From Heterodera schachtii (Eukaryota > Nematoda > Chromadorea > Rhabditida > Heteroderidae): 64,000 bases of DNA. The DNA lies in assembly GCA_023374025.1 (NCBI GenBank), contig SIJG01000051.1, forward strand, positions 684,845 to 748,844, in the 5' to 3' direction. Positions 1-11,159 of the stretch are shown piece after piece; position 1 is the stretch's first letter, and each line of letters opens with the position of its first letter. Below the pieces are notes generated by a model. The model was not told the DNA's origin, made no database searches, and saw only the letters and a list, made by a program, of their open reading frames with translations. A program made the translations under genes and the position numbers.

Positions 1-1052
1 ACTTTTGTGGACCCGACACCTAGGGAACCCGACATTTGGGGATCCCGACATTTGCGGACCCGACTTATGGGAACCCGACAATTAGGGAACCAGACACTCA
101 GGGAACTCGGCATTTAGGGACCGAACGACATTTTGGGATCCGACACTTAGGTAACCCGACATTTGGCGATTTTATTAAAACAAAAAAAGATTTAAAATTT
201 AATTTTATGCCCAAAATTAGACAAAATTACGTCTGCTTTAGCCAGAGTTAATTCCATTGCAAAAAAAAAATAATATTTTTAAAATTAACTCTGTTTTCGG
301 ACTCACCGCGAGAATTTTGAGCCCATAAACCAAGATTTTGTATTCATTATTTATTGTTTAATAGTGGCTAAGTTTGCCCGTCTTCAATCTACGATTGATT
401 GCCTGTCCTAAGAAACAAGCAAAAACGAATTTGTAGATTTTCTCCAAAACGTTTGTATATGCATTTTTTGCTGCTAAATATTTTAATATAATGCGTTGAA
501 AATTAATAGTAACCCATTTTGAAGGCTTTGATGCCATTGAGAACCCAAACGATGATGAGATTCTTGCTCATCTCAGATCTTTGCAATACAGACTTATGCG
601 CATGATTTGGAGAATTGGGACGACCCAAATGGTGTATTCTGTTTTCACATCCCGTTGGCCCTTGGGAAAGGCACTTTAAATAAAAGTTGAAAAATGGTGT
701 ACTGTACATAAAAAGTTTGTGATTTGTCTATTGTGTTGTGGTTAGTATGGGCTCAAAATTCTGCTACCTCCTCGCGGTGAGTCCGGAAACAGAGTTAATT
801 TTAAAAATATTATTTTTTTGCAATGGAATTACTCTGGCTAAAGCAGACGTAATTCTGTCTAATTTGGGCATAAAATTAAATTTTAAACATTTTTTTGTTT
901 TAATAAAATCCCCAAAAGTCGGGTTCCCAAAAGTCGGGTTCCCAAATGTTGGGTTCCCTAAGTGTCGGATCCCCAAATGTCGTGATCCACAAAAGTCGGG
1001 TCCCCAAATGTCGTGATCCCCAAAAGTCGGGTCCCCAAATGTCGGGTTGTCA
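1..1052. mobile_element. Fold-back (long inverted repeat) element, 5' end cut by window
   Basis: Positions 1-325 and 746-1052 are imperfect reverse complements. For example GAATTTTGAGCCCAT near 311-325 matches ATGGGCTCAAAATTC from 746, and GGACTCACCGCGAG matches CTCGCGGTGAGTCC. The outer parts of both arms consist of irregular 15-18-bp direct repeats around CCCGACATTTGGGGA (left) and its complement TCCCCAAATGTCGGG (right). Long inverted repeats carrying internal tandem repeats are the hallmark of fold-back DNA transposons. The 420-bp spacer (326-745) is less AT-rich and holds a small reading frame on the minus strand. The left end lies outside the window, so no target-site duplication can be read. 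Many translated frames here (G-N-P-T-F-type repeats) are products of the tandem units and are not genes. Confidence 0.8.
503..709 (-). CDS. Hypothetical 68-aa ORF in the fold-back element spacer
   Basis: An ATG-started frame of 68 codons lies entirely in the spacer between the two inverted arms. Codon use is varied (CCC, GGG, GTC, CTC and CAC are all used), unlike the AT-rich open frames elsewhere in the window. The product is basic, with a G-P-T-G-C-E-N-R stretch, a H-A-H motif and a hydrophobic N-L-I-I-V-W-V-L segment near the C-terminus. No signal peptide and no recognised domain. It may be cargo or a captured gene fragment; it is too short to be a transposase. I do not recognise it. Confidence 0.3.
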   Translation of the reverse strand: MYSTPFFNFYLKCLSQGPTGCENRIHHLGRPNSPNHAHKSVLQRSEMSKNLIIVWVLNGIKAFKMGYY

Positions 1053-1060
1053 ACAACAAA

Positions 1061-2934
1061 AACTACCTGAAATGCTGTCCTGTAAGAATGTTAATTCTCT
1101 TAGACATATTTTCCAAATAATTATTTGGATAAATTTTATTAATTTGTTTGAGTTTCCCGACAATTTTTCGGAAATTTTATGTATTTATTTATTTTTATTT
1201 TGTGCAAAAATGAATTAAATAATTTATTATAACATGATCAATAACGAAATTATTTTTTAAAAGCATTCATTTTATTTGATTATTTTTATTTTTTCTGCAT
1301 TTTTCTTAATTTTAGTTTATATTCTTTCAACTTCATCTTGATCAGCTGCCGAAAAATTTGTAGATCCCAAACAAAATGTTGTTTCTTCATTTCATTTTAA
1401 TAACATTTTCCGTTGTTATTTTTCAAAAAGATAATTAATTAATTCTTTATTTCGAAAAATTTTCTGTTTTTTCTATCCAAAGAGGAATTTTTTCTTTCTA
1501 CGAGGATTTATAGTATTAAATGAAGTTTTTTTTATAATTATTTATATTTTTTCCTGGATTTTATATTATATCATAATTAACACATTCCGTTAATCATTAG
1601 ACAAAATTTCTTACATCTTTATTTTTTATCAAAAGAGGAATTATTTCAGGCATTTTACTTTTTCTCATCAAATATTTGTTTCTAAAAGGATATGATTATT
1701 ATTTATAAAAATTTAAATTTATTTTTAAAAAATTAGATATTTTTTCCTGAGTTTTGTATTATATCATAATTTAGCATATTTTTTCATTGAGGGAATTTAA
1801 GTTTTTTATAATATTGGAATAATATAATTGCTTTTAATTTCCTTTATTTTTTACACATATTATTGTTTTTAAACATTCGTCTACTTGCGTACATAATTTT
1901 TTTCACGTTTGGTTGTTTTTTAGTAGGTTTATGTCGTATCAAAAATTTGTTTGGTATTTTCTTGATGTATTTTTTTCTATTTTTATTGTACATAATTTTA
2001 TTTCGTGTTCATTAAAATAAAACATTTTGATATTTATTATTTTTATATATTTTAATGGATTAATTATTTTGAAATTGTTCATTTTTTGATTTTATTACAC
2101 CACATACATAATTTCTGTAACGGAATTTGTAATTTTAAAACTGTGAAAACCTTTTTTTAATGATCAATATTATAAGATGCCTTTTTATTTTTTAGTCTTA
2201 TCATTTTTTTGGCATATATAATACCATTTCTGTTTTTAAGCTTGTAATTAATTGATGAGAACTTGCTGAGATGTAGGGAGTTCCAGGTTGGACCGTACCG
2301 ATACTGCTTATTCAATTAAGATATTTATTTATTTTCTTTTGTGAGTAAATTTAGTGTGATTAAATTGCCTTTTTCTTCAAATTCAAATATCTTTCAACTA
2401 ATTGGGATAAATTAATTTTTTAATTATATTAATAATGTTTATAAATTTTTGTTTTATATATATTAATTTAAAACCAGAAATTTGTTAAATTTTATTTTTT
2501 TATTTAAATTTATTCCATTCTCTTTTCGATACCATCACTTCTTCCCTAATTTTTTCTTAGCTGGGAAATAATTAGAAATTAAAATCATTTTTGTATATAA
2601 AATCGTTTATTCCACCTTTTTCGTATTTTTTTCCTTTTCTTTTTTCAAATCTTTTGGATTTCTATTTTATTTTAAATATTGTTTTCATAGAAAATATATT
2701 GTGTTGCTTTAAAACTGTCATTCATGAATTACTAACACAACTAATATATTACTCATTTTTTCACTATTATATTTTTCAAATAATTTAATTTTTGTATTTA
2801 AAATTGTCTCTCATATTTGATCATATTCAATAAAAGATACGATTTTTTTTAATAAAAAAGGCTTTTTAGATGTATCATATATTAAACATTTTGGTTTATT
2901 TTTTATCTTCTATAAATATCTTTGTTTTAAGTTG
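1061..2934. other. AT-rich desert, no gene seen
   Basis: Homopolymer-rich A/T sequence with frequent stops in all frames. Two short normal-GC islets stand out: about 1340-1375 and 2262-2308. The second, read on the minus strand, follows an AAGCAG and opens a frame of about 49 codons (Y-R-Y-G-P-T-W-N-S...). At this base composition such open runs arise often by chance, so no gene is called. Confidence 0.6.
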
Positions 2935-3694
2935 TTTTCATTATTTTTTAAGATTTATTTTGATTTAATTGTTCAAATAATTATTATTCTTAAATCATAC
3001 GAATTCACTTCATTTTTAATATAAGCTCTTCATATTAACTTAATTCTGACCTTATTCTTAAGAAGCATATAAATTTTTTTCTTATATGCAAATACTTCAA
3101 AAGCATATAAATTCATTTTTTGTGTTTTTTCATCTATAATTTGTTGTCATATACAAAAATTGCAACATTTAAAATGTTTTATAAAATAATATTATGAAAG
3201 ACAAAAAAGAATCTAAATATTATTAATTTCTTGTTTACATCCTTGTTCCAATTAATATATATTTTACGATATATGTTCGGTTGCAATTGGGTTCTCTTCT
3301 TGCATCTTGCGCCGCAATAATTTAAATATTCTTTTATGTTCTTAATATTTATTTTATTTAAATATTTTCCACGTATATGGCTTCATTTTACTGTTGTTTA
3401 ATTACTACTTTTGGTTTTAATTTAGTTATAATTTAACAGGCAGAAACAATTTTTTTTTCTTAAGCAACTCAAATTATTTTTTCTACCGTGATTCAACAAT
3501 CTTTTTTTGCGACATGGGGCCCGACCGTGACTCAGGGTTATAATGCCTTTAATTAATATAAATTAAAAAAAAAATTACATACAACTCGCTGTTTATTTTC
3601 GTTTCAAAAAAAATGCAAAAATGAATATTATGTAATTAATATTTTATTATATATTTTGGTATGCATTAATAATTTATCATATAATTCATTTATT
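2935..3694 (+). repeat. 760-bp duplicated segment, copy 1
   Basis: Matches 9061-9819 in the same orientation, base for base as far as I could compare by eye, apart from one A in a poly-A run near 3606. The unit begins TTTTCATTATTTTTTAAG and ends TATAATTCATTTATT. It has no terminal inverted repeats. It includes two normal-GC islets: TTGCATCTTGCGCCGCAA near 3299, and GACATGGGGCCCGACCGTG near 3512. The near-identity implies a very recent copy, gene conversion, or an assembly duplication. Confidence 0.9.
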
Positions 3695-3908
3695 ATTTGT
3701 TTCTTTTTTTAATTCGGTATATATTCATTGCATGAAAATGCAAGTTCGCTTTAAAATACTAATTCCTTTACTTTATGAGTTCCTCTATTTTTATATGTAT
3801 TATTTTTAAACACTCACGTACATCAAGTACATAATGCTTTGTCTTTTTGGTTGTTTTTATGAGTATTTGTTTGTTCTTTTATGCAATTCTATCAATTTTT
3901 ATATTTTT

Positions 3909-4575
3909 CAAGCTCCTCAGAAAAGGGGGGGGGATAATTAGAGACTGGGGGATAAATGGAGACTGGGGGATTATAAAACTAATAGTAGCGCCAAGGAAAA
4001 ACAATAAAAACATGAAAAATCGGCTTAAAACAAATTTTATTAGCGTCAAAACCAGGCCTGGAATGCGGGAATCCCGCCCCGTTCATTTTCGTTTTCCCGT
4101 TCCCGTAATTTTTTTCTCAAAAACGGGAATAAAAGTACACTGATAAGAATGGAGATCTGAGTGAAAAATTATGACAAAATTTGGGGGAAAGAAAGTACAA
4201 ATTTTTTGAGAAAAAATTAAATAAATAAATTCATTTTTAAATTATTTTACTTGAAATTTAATTACCTAATAAGAAACTTTGTTTAATTTTAAAAATTATT
4301 ATTTTTTTATTTTTAAAACAGCCATAAACCCACAAAATAAAGCGCAAATGATGTAAGTTTTAGAATCGGAGATGAGGATGAATTTTTTGTTTGTTAAATT
4401 TTTACTGTTGATTTTGTTTTGTTTTTTGAAAAAATTGGTGCCAAACATTTTTTAAAAATTCTATTTACTCCCCATGGGGGATAAATAGAGACTGAGGGAT
4501 TATTTTTTAAGCTCCTCAGAAAGGGGGGGATAATTGGAGACTGCGGTATTGATAGAGATTGGGCTATAATTAGAG
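3909..4575. repeat. Direct repeats of a GGGGATAAATxGAGACTGGGG motif
   Basis: The block AAGCTCCTCAGAAA followed by a G run and ATAATTAGAGACTGGGG occurs at about 3909-3976 and again at about 4510-4560. A further partial copy, GGGGGATAAATAGAGACTG, is at about 4476. The direct copies sit about 600 bp apart and the motif also repeats locally, so these look like relics of a dispersed repeat with tandem ends. No coding content. A C/G-repeat fragment at 4046-4142 lies between them. Confidence 0.6.
4046..4142 (+). repeat. Dispersed CGGGA-rich repeat fragment (related to 16590-16770)
   Basis: A GC-rich patch reading GCGGGAATCCCGCCCCG, then CCCGTTCCCG, then AAAACGGGAATAAAAGTACA. Position 16590-16770 carries the same string of motifs: ACGGGAATCCCGTTCC, then AACGGGAGTAAAAATGCACT. 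The two are diverged copies of one repeat family. Palindromic GGGAATCCC cores suggest secondary structure. Not coding. Confidence 0.6.
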
Positions 4576-4600
4576 CATATACGGTATTTATTTTGAGAAC

Positions 4601-6882
4601 AGTTTATTTCTCCCACTTTAATGAAAAGTTTCTTAAAATTGTTTCTTAATATTAAATTTATTATATTTATTAATTTTTATATAAATTGAATTTTAAATTT
4701 ATTAATTTACTTTTTATTTTTTCAAAAATTTGATAAATTTGTTTTGTTTATTCGAAACATTAATTAGTAATGATAGTAATTTTTCTAAATTTTGCGTTAA
4801 TCAAATATTTAAATTATCTATTCATTTTAATATTTATTTATTTTTGCTGGGTTTTTGTCTATGATGCTTAATTAAATTTTATTTTTTTTTATTGAATTTG
4901 TAATAAATATGTTATTATTATCTATTGTCTATTGCAATTGCAATTGTATTTTTATTTCCATGTTGAGCCACAATTATTTTTAATCAAATATTTTCAAGCA
5001 TATGAATTAATTTTATTTTATTAATTATTATTGTTCAATAGCAGACATATAGTTTATAATTTTTCCCATCATTTTTCTTTCTTTTTTATTTTCAAAAAAA
5101 TATTTAATTTTAATTTTCAAATTTTATGTTTATTTCTTTAAACTTTTTATTGTAAAATATAATTTTTCTTTCAAACTCTTGTCGAGAGTGAATATTTTCT
5201 TTAATTATCGGGGCCTCCAATATAAATTTTGTGAATTTGTGGCATAATTCGTTTTTTAATTTTCAATTTATCGTAAATATTTTTTATACTAATCTGTTTT
5301 TTAGGCGATTTCTTTATATTTATTCAATTCTTCTTTGACTACCTCATATTGAATAGTTAGAATTTTTTATTTCTGGTTAAGCTCTTAACATTTATTGAAG
5401 TGTAAAAGGCAAAAAAAGACTAGTCGTATTGGATATACTTATTTCTTCATTCAATTAATTTTATAATGATAATAAATAAATATTATAAAATTATCAAAGC
5501 CTATTTTGATTCTAATTTTTCATTATGCTAATAATTTAATATAAATTTGTTATTCTTCAAAATCTTGCATATGTATAATATCGGCTTGTTATTTTAAAGT
5601 TATATAAATTACACATTCTTATAACAAAGGTTTTTAATTAATGAAATTTTATATATTTTTAATATTTTGGCTGCGTCCTCGGCCACGCCCTTTCAATTCA
5701 TCAAGGAATGAATGTAGGCATTTAATTATAATTTGCTGTAATATTTTAGATACTGTGTATTTTATTATTTTTATTTCTTTTAAATTATTGAAATGGTAAT
5801 CCACATTTATCAAACAAACATTTTTTGATATTTTTTGATTTTATAGATTATGATAAAGATGTTCATTTATACTTTTTCATATTTTCAATGAATGCAGAAA
5901 ATGAATGTTTGATTATTGTTTTTATTTTTTAAGTTTTAAGAAATTTTCTTTAATTACAGAAATCTTTTTATATTTATAGTATAAAATATAAATGTTGTTC
6001 TTTATCGCTTTCTTTGTCTCAAATTTTATTTAGAATAAAAATAAAACTAAGCTAATTTTTATATAAATTTTTATGACATTTTACTAAATGTATATGGTGA
6101 AAATGAATTACATTTCGCGAAATCTTCAAGAAAAATAAAAATTCCGATAGATTTTCGATGATTTAACAACTTTTTTAAAAATGATAAAAATTATTCAAAA
6201 TGCCTTTTTAAAAAATTGTTTTTTTTCATCAAAATAATTGGAAAAAAATAATAAATACTAAAATAAATATAACGGCATAAATTTAAAAGATAATTTTTAA
6301 TTTAAAAATTCATTAATTAATACAAATAAATAACATTTTTTAAAAAACAAAGAACACTAATTAAGGCGTTATTTCACTTTAAATCAATTAAAATTAGTCC
6401 GCCGTACTATTTGCAAAAGACCGAATCGCGATCTTATTTTAAACTGATAAAAAATTTATATTCCTTTTCTCAAAATATAAAAAAATGTAGAATTTAATTG
6501 AAGACGTTTTAATAAAAAAAATTTTTAAATCACATTTTTATTGAAAAAAAAAAAGTTTAATCCTGCTACAAGCATGGGATTAGAAGAAAAAACAGAGTAA
6601 AAAGATGATAATAATTTAACTTATTCTAAATATTATTTAAAATTAAAAAAAGATGCAAATAAAGACGAAAATTATGTATGTATCATTAAAAGATTTTAAC
6701 AAAAAAAAAACAAAAATGAATTTATTTATTTTATTTGATTTTATTTTTTTCATACAACTAAGTAATATGTTTGCCATTAAGTCTCCTGTTTAAAAATATC
6801 ATTAAATAAATTTCATTTTGCAAATGAGTAAAAAATACCAAAAATATTTTAGATAAAATAAATATTATGTTTTATTCCATGT
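4601..6882. other. AT-rich desert with one small ORF
   Basis: Long A/T runs with no gene apart from the weak 52-aa frame at 5641-5799. A normal-GC islet (TTGGCTGCGTCCTCGGCCAC, about 5668) lies inside that frame. Nothing else is supported. Confidence 0.6.
5641..5799 (+). CDS. Small hypothetical ORF with hydrophobic N-terminus and R-P-R-P-R-P motif
   Basis: An ATG frame of 52 codons. The first ten residues (M-K-F-Y-I-F-L-I-F-W) form a short hydrophobic leader, then L-R-P-R-P-R-P-F-N-S-S-R, then three cysteines (one in N-E-C-R-H and two adjacent), then a hydrophobic C-terminus. The R-P-rich part coincides exactly with an isolated GC-richer islet in otherwise very AT-rich DNA, which is why it is listed. 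It could equally be a chance frame: open runs of this length are expected in AT-rich DNA on both strands. No family recognised. Confidence 0.2.
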   Translation: MKFYIFLIFWLRPRPRPFNSSRNECRHLIIICCNILDTVYFIIFISFKLLKW

Positions 6883-7123
6883 TTTTTTTTAAAAAATTAA
6901 AATTTTTAGCAATTATTAGAGATATCGATAAATAAACAAAACCAATACAATAATATTAATTTTTTAATTTAAACAAAATTTAATTTTTTATTTCGCTAAT
7001 GAATATTTTTTAAAAAAATAATATTTTTAGCAATTATTAGAGATATCGATAAATAAACAAAACGAATACAATAATATTAATTTTTTAATTTAAGAAAATT
7101 TAATTTTTTATTTCGCTAATGAC
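6883..7123 (+). repeat. 121-bp tandem duplication (2 copies)
   Basis: Two consecutive copies with a 121-bp period, marked by GCAATTATTAGAGATATCGA at 6909 and 7030, and each ending in TTTTATTTCGCTAATGA. Differences are few (CCAATAC versus CGAATAC, AAACAAAATT versus AAGAAAATT). No gene. Simple local tandem duplication. Confidence 0.85.
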
Positions 7124-9060
7124 TAAATGAAGTTAGAAACAAAAATACAAAAATTCAAATACGAATTTTACAAATGAAAAATATTAAATTAAAATTAATT
7201 TAAATAATTATTGAAAATGTTAAAAAAATCCAATTTATTGAATTAGCATTTAATTATAAGCAATCTGAGAAATAAAATAAATGCATTTCTTAATTTATAG
7301 GCAATACCGACCGAGGAGCTGAACAGCACAGAGCGTATACATCAAGAAAATTTATTAAGCAAAAACAAAAATAAAAAATAATAATAAAAAGTTAAATTAA
7401 AAATTAGTCAATTGTTGTAAATAAGTCACTTATGTAACATCGATCTCTAATAAAATAAAGAAAGATTTATTTTAATTAATAAATATTTCTCTATTCACGT
7501 TTATTTTAATGTCAATAATAAAAAATACAATAAAAAGACGAAATTCCGCATCTGATCCGTGTTCCAACATTATCGTTTATTTTAATGGATTTTCACAAAA
7601 TATGAAATTTCAAATCACTTTGAAATTATATATTTTTTAACAAAAGTGGCAAATATATTATTGAAATTTAAAATAAATTGACTGTTAATTTGTATATTTA
7701 AAATATAAGAAATTTTTAATTTATGAAATAATATGATATATGGTCTACATTACATAAAAATTAAAGAAAAATTTAAAGAATTAAAAAATATTTAAAGAAT
7801 TTAGAAAAGATTTAAAATAAAAGATATAAATTAAATCAAGAAATCATGATTTAAGAAAACATTATTTATTAGATAAAATATAGTCTTTAAATAAACGTTC
7901 CTACTCAATTAATTAATCAATTCAATTAATTTTCATCAAAATGCCATTCGTTTATTTTTTATTAAAAGATATTAAGAATATATATTTTATTAGTAATGAT
8001 TCAATTTAAACATCAAAAAAATAAGAGTTTCAAAAATTGAGAAAATATTAACAAAAATCATTGTTTACCTAAATTTCACCAAAATTACAATTTTCTGTAA
8101 AAAACTGATTAAAAATAGTCAAAAATACAATTTTTCTAACGGCAGCGCAAGTCGGCATCTACCCATTAAAAACTCTTATTTGTTCTTAAAAAATGACTCA
8201 GGACTTTTTTGTACATAAACATTTTTTAAAAATTTGATATTTTATTATAAAATAAAAAATTTTTGTATTTATTTATTTTAATTAGATTTGCAAAGATTTG
8301 AATTTTCACGAACAAAATAAAAATTTTTTTAATTTAAACAAAAATAGAACCAAAAAATAAAATCGGAGGCATTTAAATACAAAAATCATTAAAAAGTTGT
8401 ATTTATATTGTTTGTTAAAATAATTAAGCACGGTCCGAAAATAATTAGATTGGTAGAAATCAATTTTAAAAATTAATTATTAAAATGAGGAAAAAGTTAA
8501 AAGTGGTAATATTCTAATCTTAAGCTAGAAAAATGTGTCTAACATAAGAAATGCATTTGCGGGAGATGCACGCAATCAAGAAAAAGCTCCGCAAAATACA
8601 TGAAAATATTAAATAATATTTGATGTTTCAATTGTAAAATCATATCAAGATTTAAAAAAAATAATCCTTTTTAAAATTTCAATAATTACTCTAGCAAGAA
8701 AAGAAAAAATTAACTTGACTGTTTAAATTTTTTTATATTTATAAAAATTTTCAATAAGATATATTCAAGTTTGAAAAAAGCAAAAAAAAAAAAAATTAGT
8801 AAAAACCAAAAATTGAAATATATAAATTTTAAGCGATTTTGAAATGAACAAAAATTTTACGAAAAGAGAAAAAATAGTTTGAAAAATTATGCAATTTTTT
8901 AAAAATAAATATTATAAATAAAATAAAATACAAAATGAAATAATCTTCTTAGCTCAGGAAAAAATATTTTTTGAAAAGAAAAAATTTTTTATCTTTTAAT
9001 TTCAAAGATAACAATGAAAATTTAAATATTATAAAATTTTTTGTAATAATTGAAATTTAT
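7124..9060. other. AT-rich desert with sparse normal-GC islets
   Basis: No gene found. Islets occur at 7301-7334 (listed as a candidate exon), about 7540-7580, 8143-8200 (repeat family shared with 16.83 and 33.57 kb) and about 8550-8600. The last is a 21-codon frame starting ATGCATTTGCGGGAGATGCA. The rest is A/T homopolymer-rich sequence. Confidence 0.6.
7301..7334 (+). other. Candidate isolated 34-nt exon
   Basis: A normal-GC islet lies exactly between a consensus-like acceptor (TTAATTTATAG, ending 7300) and a GT donor (GAGC|GTATAC at 7335). One frame reads A-I-P-T-E-E-L-N-S-T-E. Its length is not a multiple of three. No partner exon could be linked, so it may be an internal exon of a gene with very long introns or a coincidence. 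Confidence 0.25.
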
Positions 9061-9819
9061 TTTTCATTATTTTTTAAGATTTATTTTGATTTAATTGTTC
9101 AAATAATTATTATTCTTAAATCATACGAATTCACTTCATTTTTAATATAAGCTCTTCATATTAACTTAATTCTGACCTTATTCTTAAGAAGCATATAAAT
9201 TTTTTTCTTATATGCAAATACTTCAAAAGCATATAAATTCATTTTTTGTGTTTTTTCATCTATAATTTGTTGTCATATACAAAAATTGCAACATTTAAAA
9301 TGTTTTATAAAATAATATTATGAAAGACAAAAAAGAATCTAAATATTATTAATTTCTTGTTTACATCCTTGTTCCAATTAATATATATTTTACGATATAT
9401 GTTCGGTTGCAATTGGGTTCTCTTCTTGCATCTTGCGCCGCAATAATTTAAATATTCTTTTATGTTCTTAATATTTATTTTATTTAAATATTTTCCACGT
9501 ATATGGCTTCATTTTACTGTTGTTTAATTACTACTTTTGGTTTTAATTTAGTTATAATTTAACAGGCAGAAACAATTTTTTTTTCTTAAGCAACTCAAAT
9601 TATTTTTTCTACCGTGATTCAACAATCTTTTTTTGCGACATGGGGCCCGACCGTGACTCAGGGTTATAATGCCTTTAATTAATATAAATTAAAAAAAAAA
9701 TTACATACAACTCGCTGTTTATTTTCGTTTCAAAAAAATGCAAAAATGAATATTATGTAATTAATATTTTATTATATATTTTGGTATGCATTAATAATTT
9801 ATCATATAATTCATTTATT
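9061..9819 (+). repeat. 760-bp duplicated segment, copy 2
   Basis: Second copy of 2935-3694, direct orientation, offset 6126 bp, with one A fewer in a homopolymer. Beyond 9819 the copies diverge abruptly (CATGAGTTGG here versus ATTTGTTTC in copy 1). No target-site duplication was recognised. Confidence 0.9.
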
Positions 9820-10263
9820 CATGAGTTGGAGATGAATTACATTTTGTGGCTTTTTGGTAATTAAATAAAAAATATTAGGAACAAAGAGGATAATTATAAA
9901 GAAAAAATAAATTTACTAAATAAATCATAAATTAATTCTCATTAAAGTACCTTTATAAGAATTTTTTTTGATTTTTTAGAGCCAGATGCATGTATTAAAA
10001 TAAATTATCATTTTGCAATTTTATTATAATGAATTAAATCAAATTATTTACTAATTTAATTATTAAAAAGAAATAAAAATTCATAGAATAAATAAATAAT
10101 TTAGAACAAATGCCAAATACCAATTTTTAATTTTTGAAGAAGTAACTAATTCCGAACCGTCCCGTTGCCGCTTGTGGGCCAAGCCGCAACAAGTGGCGAC
10201 CTGGGCAGGGACAAAAACTTTGGTGGGTTTTTGGAGATTTGGTAGGGAAGGGGGAGTAAGACC

Positions 10264-10590
10264 CCACGGGTTTTTTGTAACCCGTGGCGCCTTGCGCGTC
10301 CGGTCCCTCGGGTTTTTTGTAACCCGAGGCGCCTCCTTTTCCGCGCTTTCCGGCCCCTTGGGTTTTTTGTAACCCAGGGCGCCAAATTCCGCGCCGCCTC
10401 CCGTTCCGCCGCGCCTCATCCCATTCCGCGCTTCCTCCCAATCGTCTGCTCCCATTCGCTCGCGCCCGTTCGGCCACTCGGGCTTTTCGTAAACCGAGTC
10501 GCCTCGTATTTGCGCCGGTGTGTTCCGCGCCCTCAGTACAGTACCTCGTGTTCCGCGCCTATAGCCCCTCAGGTTTTTCGTAACCGGAGG
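10264..10590 (+). repeat. Five hairpins with a conserved TTTTTTGTAA loop and compensatory stems
   Basis: Hairpins at 10264-10287 (CCACGGG/CCCGTGG), 10306-10329 (CCTCGGG/CCCGAGG), 10356-10379 (CCTTGGG/CCCAGGG), 10476-10499 (ACTCGG/CCGAGT) and 10567-10590 (CCTCAGG/CCGGAGG, one mismatch). The loop is TTTTTTGTAA in the first three and a close variant in the last two. Most are followed by a G-C-G-C-C or similar. The stem bases change in both arms together, so pairing is preserved while sequence drifts. Frames on the minus strand give repeated Y-K-K-P-type peptides, but these follow from the repeat and I do not call a gene. Confidence 0.7.
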
Positions 10591-10990
10591 AGCGCTAATC
10601 GTTCAGGGCAGAGAGCCCGCAACTCAAAGGGTGGCATTGGGCCGAACCCTCCAAACGTCAGTATGCCGAGCCAATTGAACAAGTGGCAAAACTGAACATG
10701 CGCAATTGAAGAAGCGCTAACTGAGAGGCGCAAAAAGCGGAGCAAGTTGAAGCGCTAATCATTCACGGCAGAGAGCCCGCAACTCAAAAGGTGGCATTGG
10801 GCCGAACCCTCCAAACGTCAGTATGCCGAGCCAATTGAACAAGCGGCAAAAATGAACATGCGCAATTGAAGAAGCGCTAACTGAGAGGCGCAAAAAGCGG
10901 AGCAAGTTGAAGCGCTATCATTCAGGGCAGAGAGCCTGCAACTCAAAGGGTGGCATTGGGCCGAACCCTCCAAACGTCAGTGTGCCGAGC
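10591..10990 (+). repeat. 160-bp tandem repeat, about 2.5 copies
   Basis: AGCGCTAATC starts at 10591 and 10751, and AGCGCTATCA at 10911, a period of exactly 160 bp. Each unit carries GGCAGAGAGCC, GGTGGCATTGGGCCGAACCC and GAGAGGCGCAAAAAGCGGAG. The third copy breaks off near 10990 into a shorter array. Copies differ at only a few positions. Confidence 0.9.
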
Positions 10991-11105
10991 CATTGAAGAA
11001 GCGCAAGCACAGGCGCAAGTTTGAGGCGACATTGAAGAAGCGCAAGCACAGGCGCACACATTGAAGAAGCGCAAGCACTGGCGCACACATTGAGGATGCG
11101 CAAAT
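10990..11105 (+). repeat. Short tandem array (GAAGAAGCGCAAGCACAGGCGCA units)
   Basis: About four imperfect units of 27-40 bp built on TTGAAGAAGCGCAAGCACAGG and GCGCACACATTGA. The array continues directly from the 160-bp repeat and shares its ATTGAAGAAGCGC element. Plus-strand frames give K-K-R-K-H-R-R repeats, interrupted by stops. Confidence 0.75.
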
Positions 11106-11159
11106 CGGAGGCACACATTTGAGGAAGTGCACAATGAGGACGTGCAAATTGGAGAGGCG

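Noticed and set aside
36..1218. Several ORFs with G-N-P-T-F or P-K-V-G-F repeats
   Set aside because: They are translations of the tandem units in the fold-back arms, open in several frames and on both strands.
10081..10477. Arginine/glycine-rich minus-strand ORFs of up to 124 codons
   Set aside because: They overlap each other in different frames across the hairpin repeats, and the repeated Y-K-K-P peptide follows directly from the conserved loop sequence. No start or splice context.
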